DNA of 21,578 bases from an uncultured Brachyspira sp. (GTDB taxonomy: Bacteria > Spirochaetota > Brachyspiria > Brachyspirales > Brachyspiraceae): the NCBI RefSeq assembly GCF_934747485.1, contig NZ_CAKVGN010000052.1, positions 1-21,578 of the forward strand, in the 5' to 3' direction. A program made the translations under genes and the position numbers. Under the pieces are notes generated by a model. It was not told where the DNA came from. It saw only the letters and a list, made by a program, of their open reading frames with translations, and did not search any database. Of the stretch, positions 15,029 through 21,504 are shown one piece after another. How positions within the stretch are numbered: the stretch's first letter is position 1; each line of letters starts with the position of its first letter.

Positions 15029-15056
15029 TTGACAAATAGCTTTATTCATATATAAT
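15029..15056 (+). promoter_or_regulatory. Perfect-consensus sigma-70 promoter of a short transcription unit
   Basis: TTGACA (15029-15034), 16 bases, TATAAT (15051-15056). Both hexamers are consensus. No annotated-size gene follows on this strand before an intrinsic terminator about 100 bases on, so it appears to drive a small transcript. Confidence 0.72.
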
Positions 15057-15080
15057 ATCAGCTATAAAAGGTATTTATAT

Positions 15081-15137
15081 GTGAATATTAATAGATTTAA
15101 TTGGTTCAATTATAAACTTTATAAAAAAGAAACTTAA
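15081..15137 (+). CDS. Possible 18-residue peptide
   Basis: A GTG start, eight bases after AAGGT (15068-15072), opens a frame reading MNINRFNWFNYKLYKKET and then TAA. The peptide is basic and aromatic-rich and lacks a hydrophobic span, so it does not look like a membrane type I toxin. The placement of promoter, ribosome site, frame and terminator is orderly, but a frame this short is easily accidental. Confidence 0.28.
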   Translation: MNINRFNWFNYKLYKKET

Positions 15138-15161
15138 AAAATAGATAAACATTAACCCTAA

Positions 15162-15201
15162 TATTATTGCACAAGGGCTGCTCCTCCCAAGTGCAATAAT
15201 A
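15162..15201 (+). terminator. Intrinsic terminator between convergent units
   Basis: A perfect 11-bp stem (15162-15172 with 15191-15201, TATTATTGCAC/GTGCAATAATA) with an inner GGG/CCC pairing is followed by GTATTTTATTTATT. The T-tract is better on the plus strand, but the stem also lies just after the stop of the minus-strand YjbQ gene and may serve both directions. Confidence 0.8.
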
Positions 15202-15206
15202 GTATT

Positions 15207-15602
15207 TTATTTATTAATTATCTGAACATAAACTTTTCTATTCCTCGCACCATCAAACTCAAAGAAATATATATCCTGCCAAACACCTAAAACTATATCT
15301 TTATTTTCTATTATAACTGTTAAACTTGGAGAAACTAAAGACGATAAAACATGTGCCTGCGAATTACCTTCAGAGTGCCTATAATTATCATGCTGAGCCA
15401 CTACTTTATTAAAAGCATTCTTCATATCAAATAAAACATTACTGTCTGCATTTTCATTAATACCAACACCCGCAGTAGTGTGAGGCGTAAATATAACAGC
15501 TATACCTGACTCCGCATTCTCTTCAAAAACACATCTTCTAACCTCTTCAGTAATGTCTACAATATCAAATCTTGAGTTAGTTTTTACATTAATAGTATGC
15601 AT
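15207..15602 (-). CDS. YjbQ/UPF0047 family protein
   Basis: The 131-residue protein belongs to the YjbQ (secondary thiamine-phosphate synthase) family, whose members form trimers with a metal-like His site. Signatures are FTPHTTAGVGINE (38-50), YRHSEGNSQAHVLSSL (74-89) and LGVWQDIYFFEFDGAR (105-120). The ATG at 15602 is chosen because AAGGAGAG lies five bases before it; a start 11 codons upstream has no such site. It follows an outer-membrane barrel gene by 22 bases. The family can complement thiamine-phosphate synthase mutants weakly; its true role is unsettled. Confidence 0.92.
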   Translation of the reverse strand: MHTINVKTNSRFDIVDITEEVRRCVFEENAESGIAVIFTPHTTAGVGINENADSNVLFDMKNAFNKVVAQHDNYRHSEGNSQAHVLSSLVSPSLTVIIENKDIVLGVWQDIYFFEFDGARNRKVYVQIINK

Positions 15603-15624
15603 AAATACTCTCCTTAATTTTTTA

Positions 15625-16293
15625 TTATATAACAAATCTTAAAGCTAATTGCATTCCAACACTAAGTGCACTTATATTATGATACTGATAATGCGGATTA
15701 TTAACACGTACAAAAACATCATAAAGAATATAGCTTCCCAAATTAATATTAATATATCTATTAACAGCAAATGAATAATCAAAAGTTAATTTAATAAAAG
15801 TAACAGGAGCAGCTTCACTGTAATATAAACTTGTATTATAAACATTTTTATTATCAACTCTCTCTATATAATTAACTATACCAGGCATCTTTACCCCAAT
15901 TCCAAAACCAATAGAAAAGTTATCAATTATAAACTTAGGCAAAACCCCAACAAGAATATTTTCAAAATAATAAGAATAAGTCGTTTTTAAATCTTTAGAC
16001 CTATAAGAATAACTATCATGACTATATCCAAACTCCGCTAATATACTCAAAGCTAACCTATCAGATATTAAATACATATATCCAAATTGTAAAGAAGCCC
16101 CAATCTCAAAATCTACAAAACTCTTCATGCTTAAAACAGTAGGATTATTAACAAGCTTATAATCTGAAAAACCAATGCTCATTCCAAAAGGTACATTTAA
16201 TAATATCTCGAATCTATTTTTTTGTGCGAATATATTAAAACTTAAAATAAAAATAAAAATTATTATTAAAAACAGCCTTTTAAAAAAATACAT
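15625..16293 (-). CDS. Small outer-membrane beta-barrel protein
   Basis: The 222-residue protein begins MYFFKRLFLIIIFIFILSF with a signal peptide ending FAQ. Strand-like stretches of alternating polar and hydrophobic residues follow (FEIGASLQFGYMYLISDRLALSILAEFGY; FSIGFGIGVKMPG; YININLGSYILYDVFV). The end is SVGMQLALRFVI, typical of 8-10-strand barrels. ATG 16293 is preferred because GAGG precedes it at good spacing and it opens the signal peptide; the frame itself runs 16 codons further upstream. No specific family is recognised. It is probably cotranscribed with the YjbQ gene and is divergent from cdaA. Confidence 0.82.
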   Translation of the reverse strand: MYFFKRLFLIIIFIFILSFNIFAQKNRFEILLNVPFGMSIGFSDYKLVNNPTVLSMKSFVDFEIGASLQFGYMYLISDRLALSILAEFGYSHDSYSYRSKDLKTTYSYYFENILVGVLPKFIIDNFSIGFGIGVKMPGIVNYIERVDNKNVYNTSLYYSEAAPVTFIKLTFDYSFAVNRYININLGSYILYDVFVRVNNPHYQYHNISALSVGMQLALRFVI

Positions 16294-16335
16294 TAAAAAA
16301 TACCTCAGTTTTAATATTATAATATTTTTTATTAT

Positions 16336-16363
16336 TTGCAAATATACATATATATGTTATAAT
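16336..16363 (+). promoter_or_regulatory. Promoter of the cyclic-di-AMP operon
   Basis: TTGCAA (16336-16341), 16 bases, TATAAT (16358-16363). The predicted start, six to eight bases on, falls on the ATG of cdaA at 16370, implying a leaderless message. TTGCAA is its own reverse complement and could contribute to the divergent barrel gene as well (minus-strand TATAAT at 16316-16321), though that spacing is short. Confidence 0.6.
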
Positions 16364-16369
16364 AATTAT

Positions 16370-17155
16370 ATGCTGTATAATATCAACAATTTTATATCAA
16401 CTTCAAATTGGCGTTATCTTTTTTATAGTCTTGATATAATCTTAGTAGCTATATTATTTTACATTTTCTACATGCTTATGTATAATACCCGAGCATACAG
16501 CATAGCCCTTGGTTTTATAATACTTTTCTTTATCACCTTAATAGCAAAAATCTTCGGTCTCACTACCCTCTCATGGTTATTTGATAAGTTTTTCCAAGTA
16601 GGTCTTATTGCAATAGTAGTGCTGTTTCAGGCAGAAATAAAACATGGTCTAAGAATATTAGGCGGAAGAGCATTATTTAAAAAATCATTCGGATACAATG
16701 AAGACCAAATACAAAAAATTATGAGTGCAACTTTTAATTTGTCATACAAAGGATATGGTGCTTTAATAGTATTTCAAAGAAATATATCTCTGCATTCTCT
16801 TGTAGACAAAGCAGTAAAAATTAATGCCGATATCTCTATAGAATTATTAGAATCTATATTTTTCAAAAATAATCCCATACATGATGGTGCTGCAATTATA
16901 ATGGAAAATAGAATAGCTGCAGCAAGTGCATATTTACCGCTCACAGAAACAGAACCGCAAATAAAAAACAGAAGACTCGGCACTAGGCATAGGGCGGCAA
17001 TTGGTATATCTGAGCAGACTGATGCTGTTGTAGTAGTTGTTTCAGAAGAGACTCAATGCGTATCTATTGTTCATGGGGGAATATTAGAATATAATTTAAG
17101 CAGAGATGAATTATATAAAAGACTCGGAGAGCTTTTAGAGGTAAAAGTAGACTAA
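16370..17155 (+). CDS. cdaA: Membrane diadenylate cyclase CdaA (DacA)
   Basis: The 261-residue enzyme makes cyclic di-AMP from two ATP. Three transmembrane helices lie at about 18-37, 43-64 and 71-88. The DisA_N/DAC domain (about 108-235) follows, with catalytic IHDGAAII (Asp172-Gly-Ala) and GTRHRAAIGISE (204-215), plus SEETQ (225-229). Length and order match Gram-positive CdaA. ATG 16370 gives the usual short N-terminus (SNWRYLFYSLDIILVAILFY); the frame is open further upstream but crosses the divergent promoter. No ribosome site precedes the ATG, consistent with a leaderless start. The CdaR-like gene begins one base after the stop. Confidence 0.95.
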   Translation: MLYNINNFISTSNWRYLFYSLDIILVAILFYIFYMLMYNTRAYSIALGFIILFFITLIAKIFGLTTLSWLFDKFFQVGLIAIVVLFQAEIKHGLRILGGRALFKKSFGYNEDQIQKIMSATFNLSYKGYGALIVFQRNISLHSLVDKAVKINADISIELLESIFFKNNPIHDGAAIIMENRIAAASAYLPLTETEPQIKNRRLGTRHRAAIGISEQTDAVVVVVSEETQCVSIVHGGILEYNLSRDELYKRLGELLEVKVD

Positions 17156-17156
17156 A

Positions 17157-18125
17157 ATGAAAGATATTATAATAGAAAAAATTAAACATAAAAAATTGTT
17201 ATCCTATATAACAAACAGATTCTGGATTAAAGCTTTATGTTTAACTATGTCTTTTATGCTTTTTTTATATGTAAGATATCAGCAGGAATATAATAAAGAA
17301 TATACTACAAAATTAAATATAAAAAACCTACCCGCAAAACTATTAGTTGCAAACAATATTAAAGAAACTGTAACAGTTAGTGTAAAGGGATTTAAAGATA
17401 ATATATATGAACTTCCAAGAGATTTTTCTGCCTATATAGATTTAACCAATGCACAAATTGGAAGCAATATGTATAAAGTATATTTAGAAGATGATGCAGA
17501 TTATTCATCACTTAATATAAATATCACCCCAAACAAAATACCTGTAGTGTTAGACCAATTAGCATACAAAACCGTTCCAATAGAAGTACAAACAGTTGGA
17601 AAAGCATCTTTAGGTCTTGAAATTGAAAATATAATCATTAATCCTTCAAACACTATAATATCAGGACCAAAAACTTTAATATCTCAAATAGATAAATTAT
17701 ATACCAGAACCATAGACCTTGATGATAAATATTTGGATTATAATACTAAACTTACTTTAAACATACCGCCAAATGTTAAATCTGATACTTTTAGAGTAGA
17801 TGCTAGTATAATTTTTAATAAAGATATAGAAATAGTAACTTTTGAAAATATAGAATTAAATATTAATAATTTAAATAGCAGATTCAATATAAAATATAGC
17901 GAGCCTTTAATTGTAAAAAAAATCGTATTAGAAATGAATAAAAACTTAATAGAAAACTTAAAAAAAGAGGATATACTGCTTTCATTAAATTTAATAAACA
18001 TCACAAATGAAGGCATATACTCTAATATATCAATAGAAGCAAATATTCCAGATTATGCCAAATTATCATATATAGAGCCTTCATTTTTCGATATAGAAGT
18101 AGAAAAAATATGGACAAATCAATAA
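17157..18125 (+). CDS. YbbR/CdaR-like membrane-anchored regulator of CdaA
   Basis: The 322-residue protein has an N-terminal cytoplasmic basic stretch, one transmembrane helix (about 23-40, FWIKALCLTMSFMLFLYVRY) and extracytoplasmic YbbR repeats. These recur with the pattern 'x-V-x-V-x-G-x-x-x-x-I' (VTVSVKGFKDNIYEL; VPIEVQTVGKASLGLEI; INPSNTIISGPKTLISQIDKL). In Firmicutes CdaR is encoded next to CdaA and modulates its activity; the arrangement here is the same. It starts one base after cdaA and overlaps the next gene by 16 bases. Usually GlmM follows; here it does not. Confidence 0.88.
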   Translation: MKDIIIEKIKHKKLLSYITNRFWIKALCLTMSFMLFLYVRYQQEYNKEYTTKLNIKNLPAKLLVANNIKETVTVSVKGFKDNIYELPRDFSAYIDLTNAQIGSNMYKVYLEDDADYSSLNINITPNKIPVVLDQLAYKTVPIEVQTVGKASLGLEIENIIINPSNTIISGPKTLISQIDKLYTRTIDLDDKYLDYNTKLTLNIPPNVKSDTFRVDASIIFNKDIEIVTFENIELNINNLNSRFNIKYSEPLIVKKIVLEMNKNLIENLKKEDILLSLNLINITNEGIYSNISIEANIPDYAKLSYIEPSFFDIEVEKIWTNQ

Positions 18126-18487
18126 TAAAAAATATTAAGTTTGGAGATATTATTATTATTTTAATTATAGTAATATCCATTATTTATTATGCAAAAAACT
18201 TAATAGAAAATAAAGGCAGTAAAATTATAATAGATACACCCTCAAAATCTTTAAGATATGATTTGAATACAGACAGAGAAATAAAAGCAGAAGGTCTTAT
18301 TGGAGAGACTACAATTATTATAAAAGACAAAAAAATAAAATTTGAACATTCTCCATGCAGAGATAAACTTTGCATAAAAGCAGGCGAATTAAAAAATGCC
18401 CCTATAATATGCATGCCTAATGGGGTATTAATAAGATTTGAAAAAAACACTGAAAATGATATAACAATAGATTCTGTTGTACAATAA
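18110..18487 (+). CDS. Membrane-anchored NusG domain II protein
   Basis: The 125-residue protein has one N-terminal transmembrane helix (about 13-29) and a compact beta domain matching NusG domain II (DUF1312-type). Key features are IKFEHSPCRDKLCIKAGEL (76-94) and IICMPNGVLIRF (99-110). The three cysteines (83, 88, 101) are family-conserved. Despite the name, these proteins are not transcription factors. I recall them next to Gx-family membrane proteins and flavin/quinone-related genes in anaerobes. Its start lies inside the end of the CdaR-like gene, so it is in the cyclic-di-AMP operon. Confidence 0.87.
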   Translation: MDKSIIKNIKFGDIIIILIIVISIIYYAKNLIENKGSKIIIDTPSKSLRYDLNTDREIKAEGLIGETTIIIKDKKIKFEHSPCRDKLCIKAGELKNAPIICMPNGVLIRFEKNTENDITIDSVVQ

Positions 18488-18516
18488 ATATTGCAAAGTA
18501 AATAAAGGTTTTTAAT

Positions 18517-19026
18517 ATGACACTTTTTGAAGAGATTAAAACACATACTGGAAAAAGAAGAGTTTATGATATAATATTTTTTGCTTTTTTATCTTCATTT
18601 ATTGCTGCAATAGAAAATATGTTTCCAAGACCTATACCGTATTTTAGGATAGGCTTTTCTTTTATTATCATATTAATGGTTTTAGATTCATTTAATTTAA
18701 AAGAGCTCCTTCTTATGATAGCTATAAAAAACATATCTGTTGCTATAGTATTTGCTTATATTCTCACCCCGCCATTTTACCTTGGAATAACTGGAGGTAT
18801 TATGTCTGTTATAGTAATGAAGGCAATGAGAAATTTTAAAAACATTTTTTCGCTTTTGGGCGTAAGCATTGCCGGAGCATTAGTAAGCAATTTATCACAA
18901 GCAATACTTTCTCAATATCTTTTTAATTTGCCGGATATAAAATTTTTAATACTTCCTGTGTTGATAATATCATTAATAACAGGCAGCATAATAGGAATAT
19001 TTACTATTATTTTTAACAGAGAATAA
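18517..19026 (+). CDS. Gx transporter family membrane protein (heptaprenyl diphosphate synthase component I-like)
   Basis: The 169-residue protein is almost entirely hydrophobic, with five or six predicted transmembrane helices. It has the family motif NMFPRPIPYFRIGFSFIIIL (34-53), an ITGGIMS loop (90-96) and a conserved GALVSNLSQ segment (120-128). The family was named from a heptaprenyl diphosphate synthase subunit, but its topology is that of an ECF-type substrate-binding component, and its substrate is unknown. AAAGG precedes the start. It lies 29 bases after the NusG-domain-II gene and ends the operon; a structured-repeat region follows. Confidence 0.88.
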   Translation: MTLFEEIKTHTGKRRVYDIIFFAFLSSFIAAIENMFPRPIPYFRIGFSFIIILMVLDSFNLKELLLMIAIKNISVAIVFAYILTPPFYLGITGGIMSVIVMKAMRNFKNIFSLLGVSIAGALVSNLSQAILSQYLFNLPDIKFLILPVLIISLITGSIIGIFTIIFNRE

Positions 19027-19059
19027 AAAATATATTGTATTATTTTATATATTATATAA

Positions 19060-19220
19060 AACTAAAATATTTGCACTTTCGCTAAACGTAGATAAATAAC
19101 TTAAATATTTGTACTTTTCGCGAAGCGTACCCGTAGGGTAAAAACTTTGACGAAGTCCGCACCGCGACCGAAGTAAATACCTTTAGGTGCGTAGATGCGG
19201 GAAAAAGTTGAATAAAAAAC
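19060..19220 (+). repeat. Dispersed repeat, right module with insertions
   Basis: This holds TTGCACTTTCG, CGCGAAGCGTACCCGTAGGGTA with its TACCC/GGGTA hairpin, then TTTGACGAAGTCCGCACCGCG. An extra ACCGAAGTAAATACCTTTAGGT segment lies inside the CCGCA/TGCGG stem, and the end is GGGAAAAAGTTGAATAAAAAA. It corresponds to about 3531-3608 with a 20-30 base expansion of the hairpin loop. Together with the next two entries it fills the 725-base gap between the Gx gene and galM. Confidence 0.75.
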
Positions 19221-19280
19221 TAATATAAAAGATATAGTTATTTTAAAATATACTGAAAATTTTAACTTTATTTATTTTAA

Positions 19281-19515
19281 TTATTTGTGGTGGCTTTGCC
19301 CCCACACCCCCACTTCTTTTATTGGTATAAAAGAAGCAAAAGAACTGCATTTTATAAAATATAGCTAAAAACATATGGTATTACTTTATATATATTTATT
19401 ATATATAAAGCTAAAACATTCGCACTTTTACCAAACGTAAACAGAAAACTTAAGCACTTGCACTTTTTGCAACTTTTTGCGGCGGGAAAAAGAACAATAA
19501 AAAAGTTGACAGAAA
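19281..19515 (+). repeat. Dispersed repeat, full unit
   Basis: The left module holds hairpin GTGGTGGC/GCCCCCAC (one mismatch, 19287-19305), ACCCCCA and a 10-bp hairpin at 19313-19336 with loop TGGT. The outer pair of that hairpin is C-G where the first copy has G-C. AAAGAACTGCATTTTA follows. A shortened right module is at about 19440-19515: GCACTTGCACTTTTTGC, GCGGGAAAAAG and AAAAAGTTGA. Confidence 0.75.
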
Positions 19516-19579
19516 ATAATTGTTTTACTATGTACTAAAAATTTTTAAGTATATCAAAAAATATTTTTATGTTTTTTTA

Positions 19580-19672
19580 TTCTTGGAGGCTAGCCCCCAT
19601 ACCCCCACTTCTTTTTGCAACCGAAGGAAGTACCTTTAGGTATGGCCAAAAGAACCAAAAAGACTGCATTTC
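19580..19672 (+). repeat. Dispersed repeat, left module with insertion
   Basis: TTGGAGGCTAGCCCCCATACCCCCACTTCTTTTTG is interrupted, where other copies have the TGGT loop, by an ACCGAAGGAAGTACCTTTAGGTA segment. It resumes with CAAAAGAACCAAAAAGACTGCATTT. The inserted segment is the same as in the 19060-19220 unit. A shared AAAAACATATGGTATTA follows at 19686, as at 19368. Confidence 0.7.
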
Positions 19673-19751
19673 TATCAAGTATTACAAAAACATATGGTAT
19701 TATCTTATGTAAAACTTAAATATTTACTAATTTAGTTATAAAATAAATCCA

Positions 19752-20750
19752 TCACAAAGCAGAAAACTTATAAATAGTTCTATGCTTAAACTCTCTATCC
19801 GAATAAAGTATTATACTTGGAAAATGATTATAATTTAATGCTAAAGTAAAATACTGTGTCTCCAAACAAAAAGCCTCATGTTTATTTAATGTTTGCCCTC
19901 TCACTTGTAAATTGTTTAGAGAATTAGCAGTGTAGAGCAAAACCGAAGGCATGTCTGTAAACACTTCTAAAGATATTAAACTCTCTTCGGAAATAACTTT
20001 CACTTTAGATTTTTTTATATCATTATCATCAAACACAAAACAATTATCGCATCCGCCTTTGGCTTTTATTATGCTGTCAATTTCTTTAATATTTCTAAAG
20101 TCATAAGGAGTATTATCTACTTTGAAAATCTCTCCTGAACTATCACCGCTTTCATCTTCAGGCAAATAATAATTAGCATCTATCAATATTTTATGATTGT
20201 TAATCTTTCCCGTTCCATTCAAATTAAAATAAGAATGATTCATTATGTTTACTGGTGTTGGCTTATCAGTTGTTGCTTTATAGTCTATTATAACTTCATT
20301 GTCTTTTGTAAGCGTATATATAACATTTAAATCTAAATTGCCCGGATATCCTTCTTCTCCATCTTTTGATAAATAATGAAACTCTATTTTGTTTTTATCA
20401 ATTTCTTTTGAAGTAAAAAACACATAAGAAAGTCCATCTGCTCCGCCATGAGTATGATGAGGAGGCTTGTTTGCATTCAATTTGTATTCTTTATCTCCTA
20501 TTTTAAAAGCAGAGTTTAATGTTTTGCCAGCCACCCTTCCAACAGTAGCACCCATATGACCGTTCTTTGCCTTAGCACTATAAAAGCTGACATCATCGGA
20601 ACCAAAAGCTACTTCAATATTCTCCCCTTTTTTGTTTTTAAAAAATATTCCTGTTATGGAAGCTCCAACATCTGCTAACTTTAATTTTAATCCATTACTA
20701 TTTTCTAATGTATATAAAAATCCGTTTTCTCCAAACTTCTCTTTTGTCAT
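19752..20750 (-). CDS. galM: Aldose 1-epimerase (galactose mutarotase)
   Basis: The 332-residue beta-sandwich enzyme interconverts alpha and beta anomers of galactose or glucose. Substrate and catalytic residues are in place: Arg72 in VGRVAGK, His101 in HHTHGG, general acid His172 in MNHSYFNL, Asp235 in GGCDNCF and general base Glu297 in FCLETQ. Length is standard. AGGAG lies just upstream of the ATG. It is probably cotranscribed with, or at least follows, a small exported protein 94 bases upstream. No other galactose genes are in the window. There is no signal peptide, so it is cytoplasmic. Confidence 0.95.
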   Translation of the reverse strand: MTKEKFGENGFLYTLENSNGLKLKLADVGASITGIFFKNKKGENIEVAFGSDDVSFYSAKAKNGHMGATVGRVAGKTLNSAFKIGDKEYKLNANKPPHHTHGGADGLSYVFFTSKEIDKNKIEFHYLSKDGEEGYPGNLDLNVIYTLTKDNEVIIDYKATTDKPTPVNIMNHSYFNLNGTGKINNHKILIDANYYLPEDESGDSSGEIFKVDNTPYDFRNIKEIDSIIKAKGGCDNCFVFDDNDIKKSKVKVISEESLISLEVFTDMPSVLLYTANSLNNLQVRGQTLNKHEAFCLETQYFTLALNYNHFPSIILYSDREFKHRTIYKFSAL

Positions 20751-20844
20751 ATATTTATCTCCTAATAATATTTTTTAAACTATTTATAATGTTATGTTTC
20801 AAAAAACTAATAATGCATTTATAAAAAACAATCGTTTATATAGA

Positions 20845-21393
20845 TTACATATAATCAAATATTAATTTCACAAGCATATCCTCTGTTACCTCATCGTACA
20901 AAACTCTTCTTCCTAAACTATTAATATCAGTCTCAAATTGAGTTCTATTAACAACAGCACTGCATCTATGCAAATATATATTCTTTGTGTTTATATCTAA
21001 TTTAAATGTTATATAAAACATAAGCTTATCAGAATCGTTATTGCAGTATTCATGCTCTATAGTAAAATAATTTGACTTGTTTGCTATATTATAAAAACCT
21101 CTATTATTGCATGAATTATTTTCATCATTCAAAGCAATAGTTCCTATATATTTATAATAATTTCCAATTTTTTGTAAAGGAGAATAATAATACCAATTTC
21201 TGCCTTTTAATATCATCATTTCGTAATTAGATTTATCATCAAAAGTGATATTCCTAATAGCATGTATTTTTAAATCTTTATTATATAATAAATTTCCATC
21301 TCTGCTAAAAAAACTTTTATTTACATTGATAGGAGCATTTTGAGAATATAAACAAGCAGAAAATATAAATAAAAACATGAGTAATCTAATCAT
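20845..21393 (-). CDS. Small exported protein, unknown function
   Basis: The 182-residue protein begins MIRLLMFLFIFSACLYSQ. Two exports are possible: signal peptidase I cleavage near L-Y-S-Q, or lipid attachment at the Cys of F-S-A-C. The rest is beta-rich with several cysteines (in NNSCNNRGF, EHEYCNND, LHRCSAV). A repeated use of MMILKGRNWYYYSPLQKIGNYYKYIGT-like aromatic strands suggests a compact periplasmic domain. I recognise no family. ATG 21393 is chosen over an in-frame GTG four codons upstream because GGAAA precedes it and the signal peptide starts there. TATAAT on the minus strand at 21423-21428 may be its -10. Confidence 0.72.
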   Translation of the reverse strand: MIRLLMFLFIFSACLYSQNAPINVNKSFFSRDGNLLYNKDLKIHAIRNITFDDKSNYEMMILKGRNWYYYSPLQKIGNYYKYIGTIALNDENNSCNNRGFYNIANKSNYFTIEHEYCNNDSDKLMFYITFKLDINTKNIYLHRCSAVVNRTQFETDINSLGRRVLYDEVTEDMLVKLIFDYM

Positions 21394-21504
21394 AATAATT
21401 TCCACACTGCCTTACAATTTTTATTATACTCATTATGAACAAATATAATGATATTATTTTACTATTAAGAAATAAAAATATCAATTACATATTATTTTTT
21501 AATT

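Larger units (their letters stand above)
15063..15205 (+). ncRNA. Candidate small RNA with anti-Shine-Dalgarno terminator loop
   Basis: The unit runs from the predicted start of the consensus promoter (about 15063) to the T-rich tail of a strong hairpin, roughly 140-145 bases. The 18-base terminator loop (15173-15190) contains CTGCTCCTCCC, complementary to purine-rich ribosome sites of the GGGAGGAG type. Loops of this sort are used by small RNAs that bind ribosome sites of target messages. The unit may also encode an 18-residue peptide (15081-15137). No homologue is recognised, so expression and function are inference. Confidence 0.42.

Noticed and set aside
15081..15137. Type I toxin in the short transcript
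   Set aside because: The 18-residue peptide has no hydrophobic membrane span, and no overlapping antisense promoter is evident.
15603..15635. Upstream start of the YjbQ protein
   Set aside because: The 11 extra codons overlap the end of the barrel gene and lack a ribosome site; ATG 15602 has AAGGAGAG.
16175..16369. 65-codon N-terminal extension of CdaA
   Set aside because: It runs through the divergent barrel gene's signal peptide region and across the TTGCAA-TATAAT promoter, has no ribosome site, and CdaA homologues start near the first membrane helix.
19027..19751. CRISPR array or degenerate tRNA cluster in the repeat-rich gap
   Set aside because: The repeats are unequal, contain internal hairpins and have no regular spacer length; no cloverleaf or cas gene is seen.
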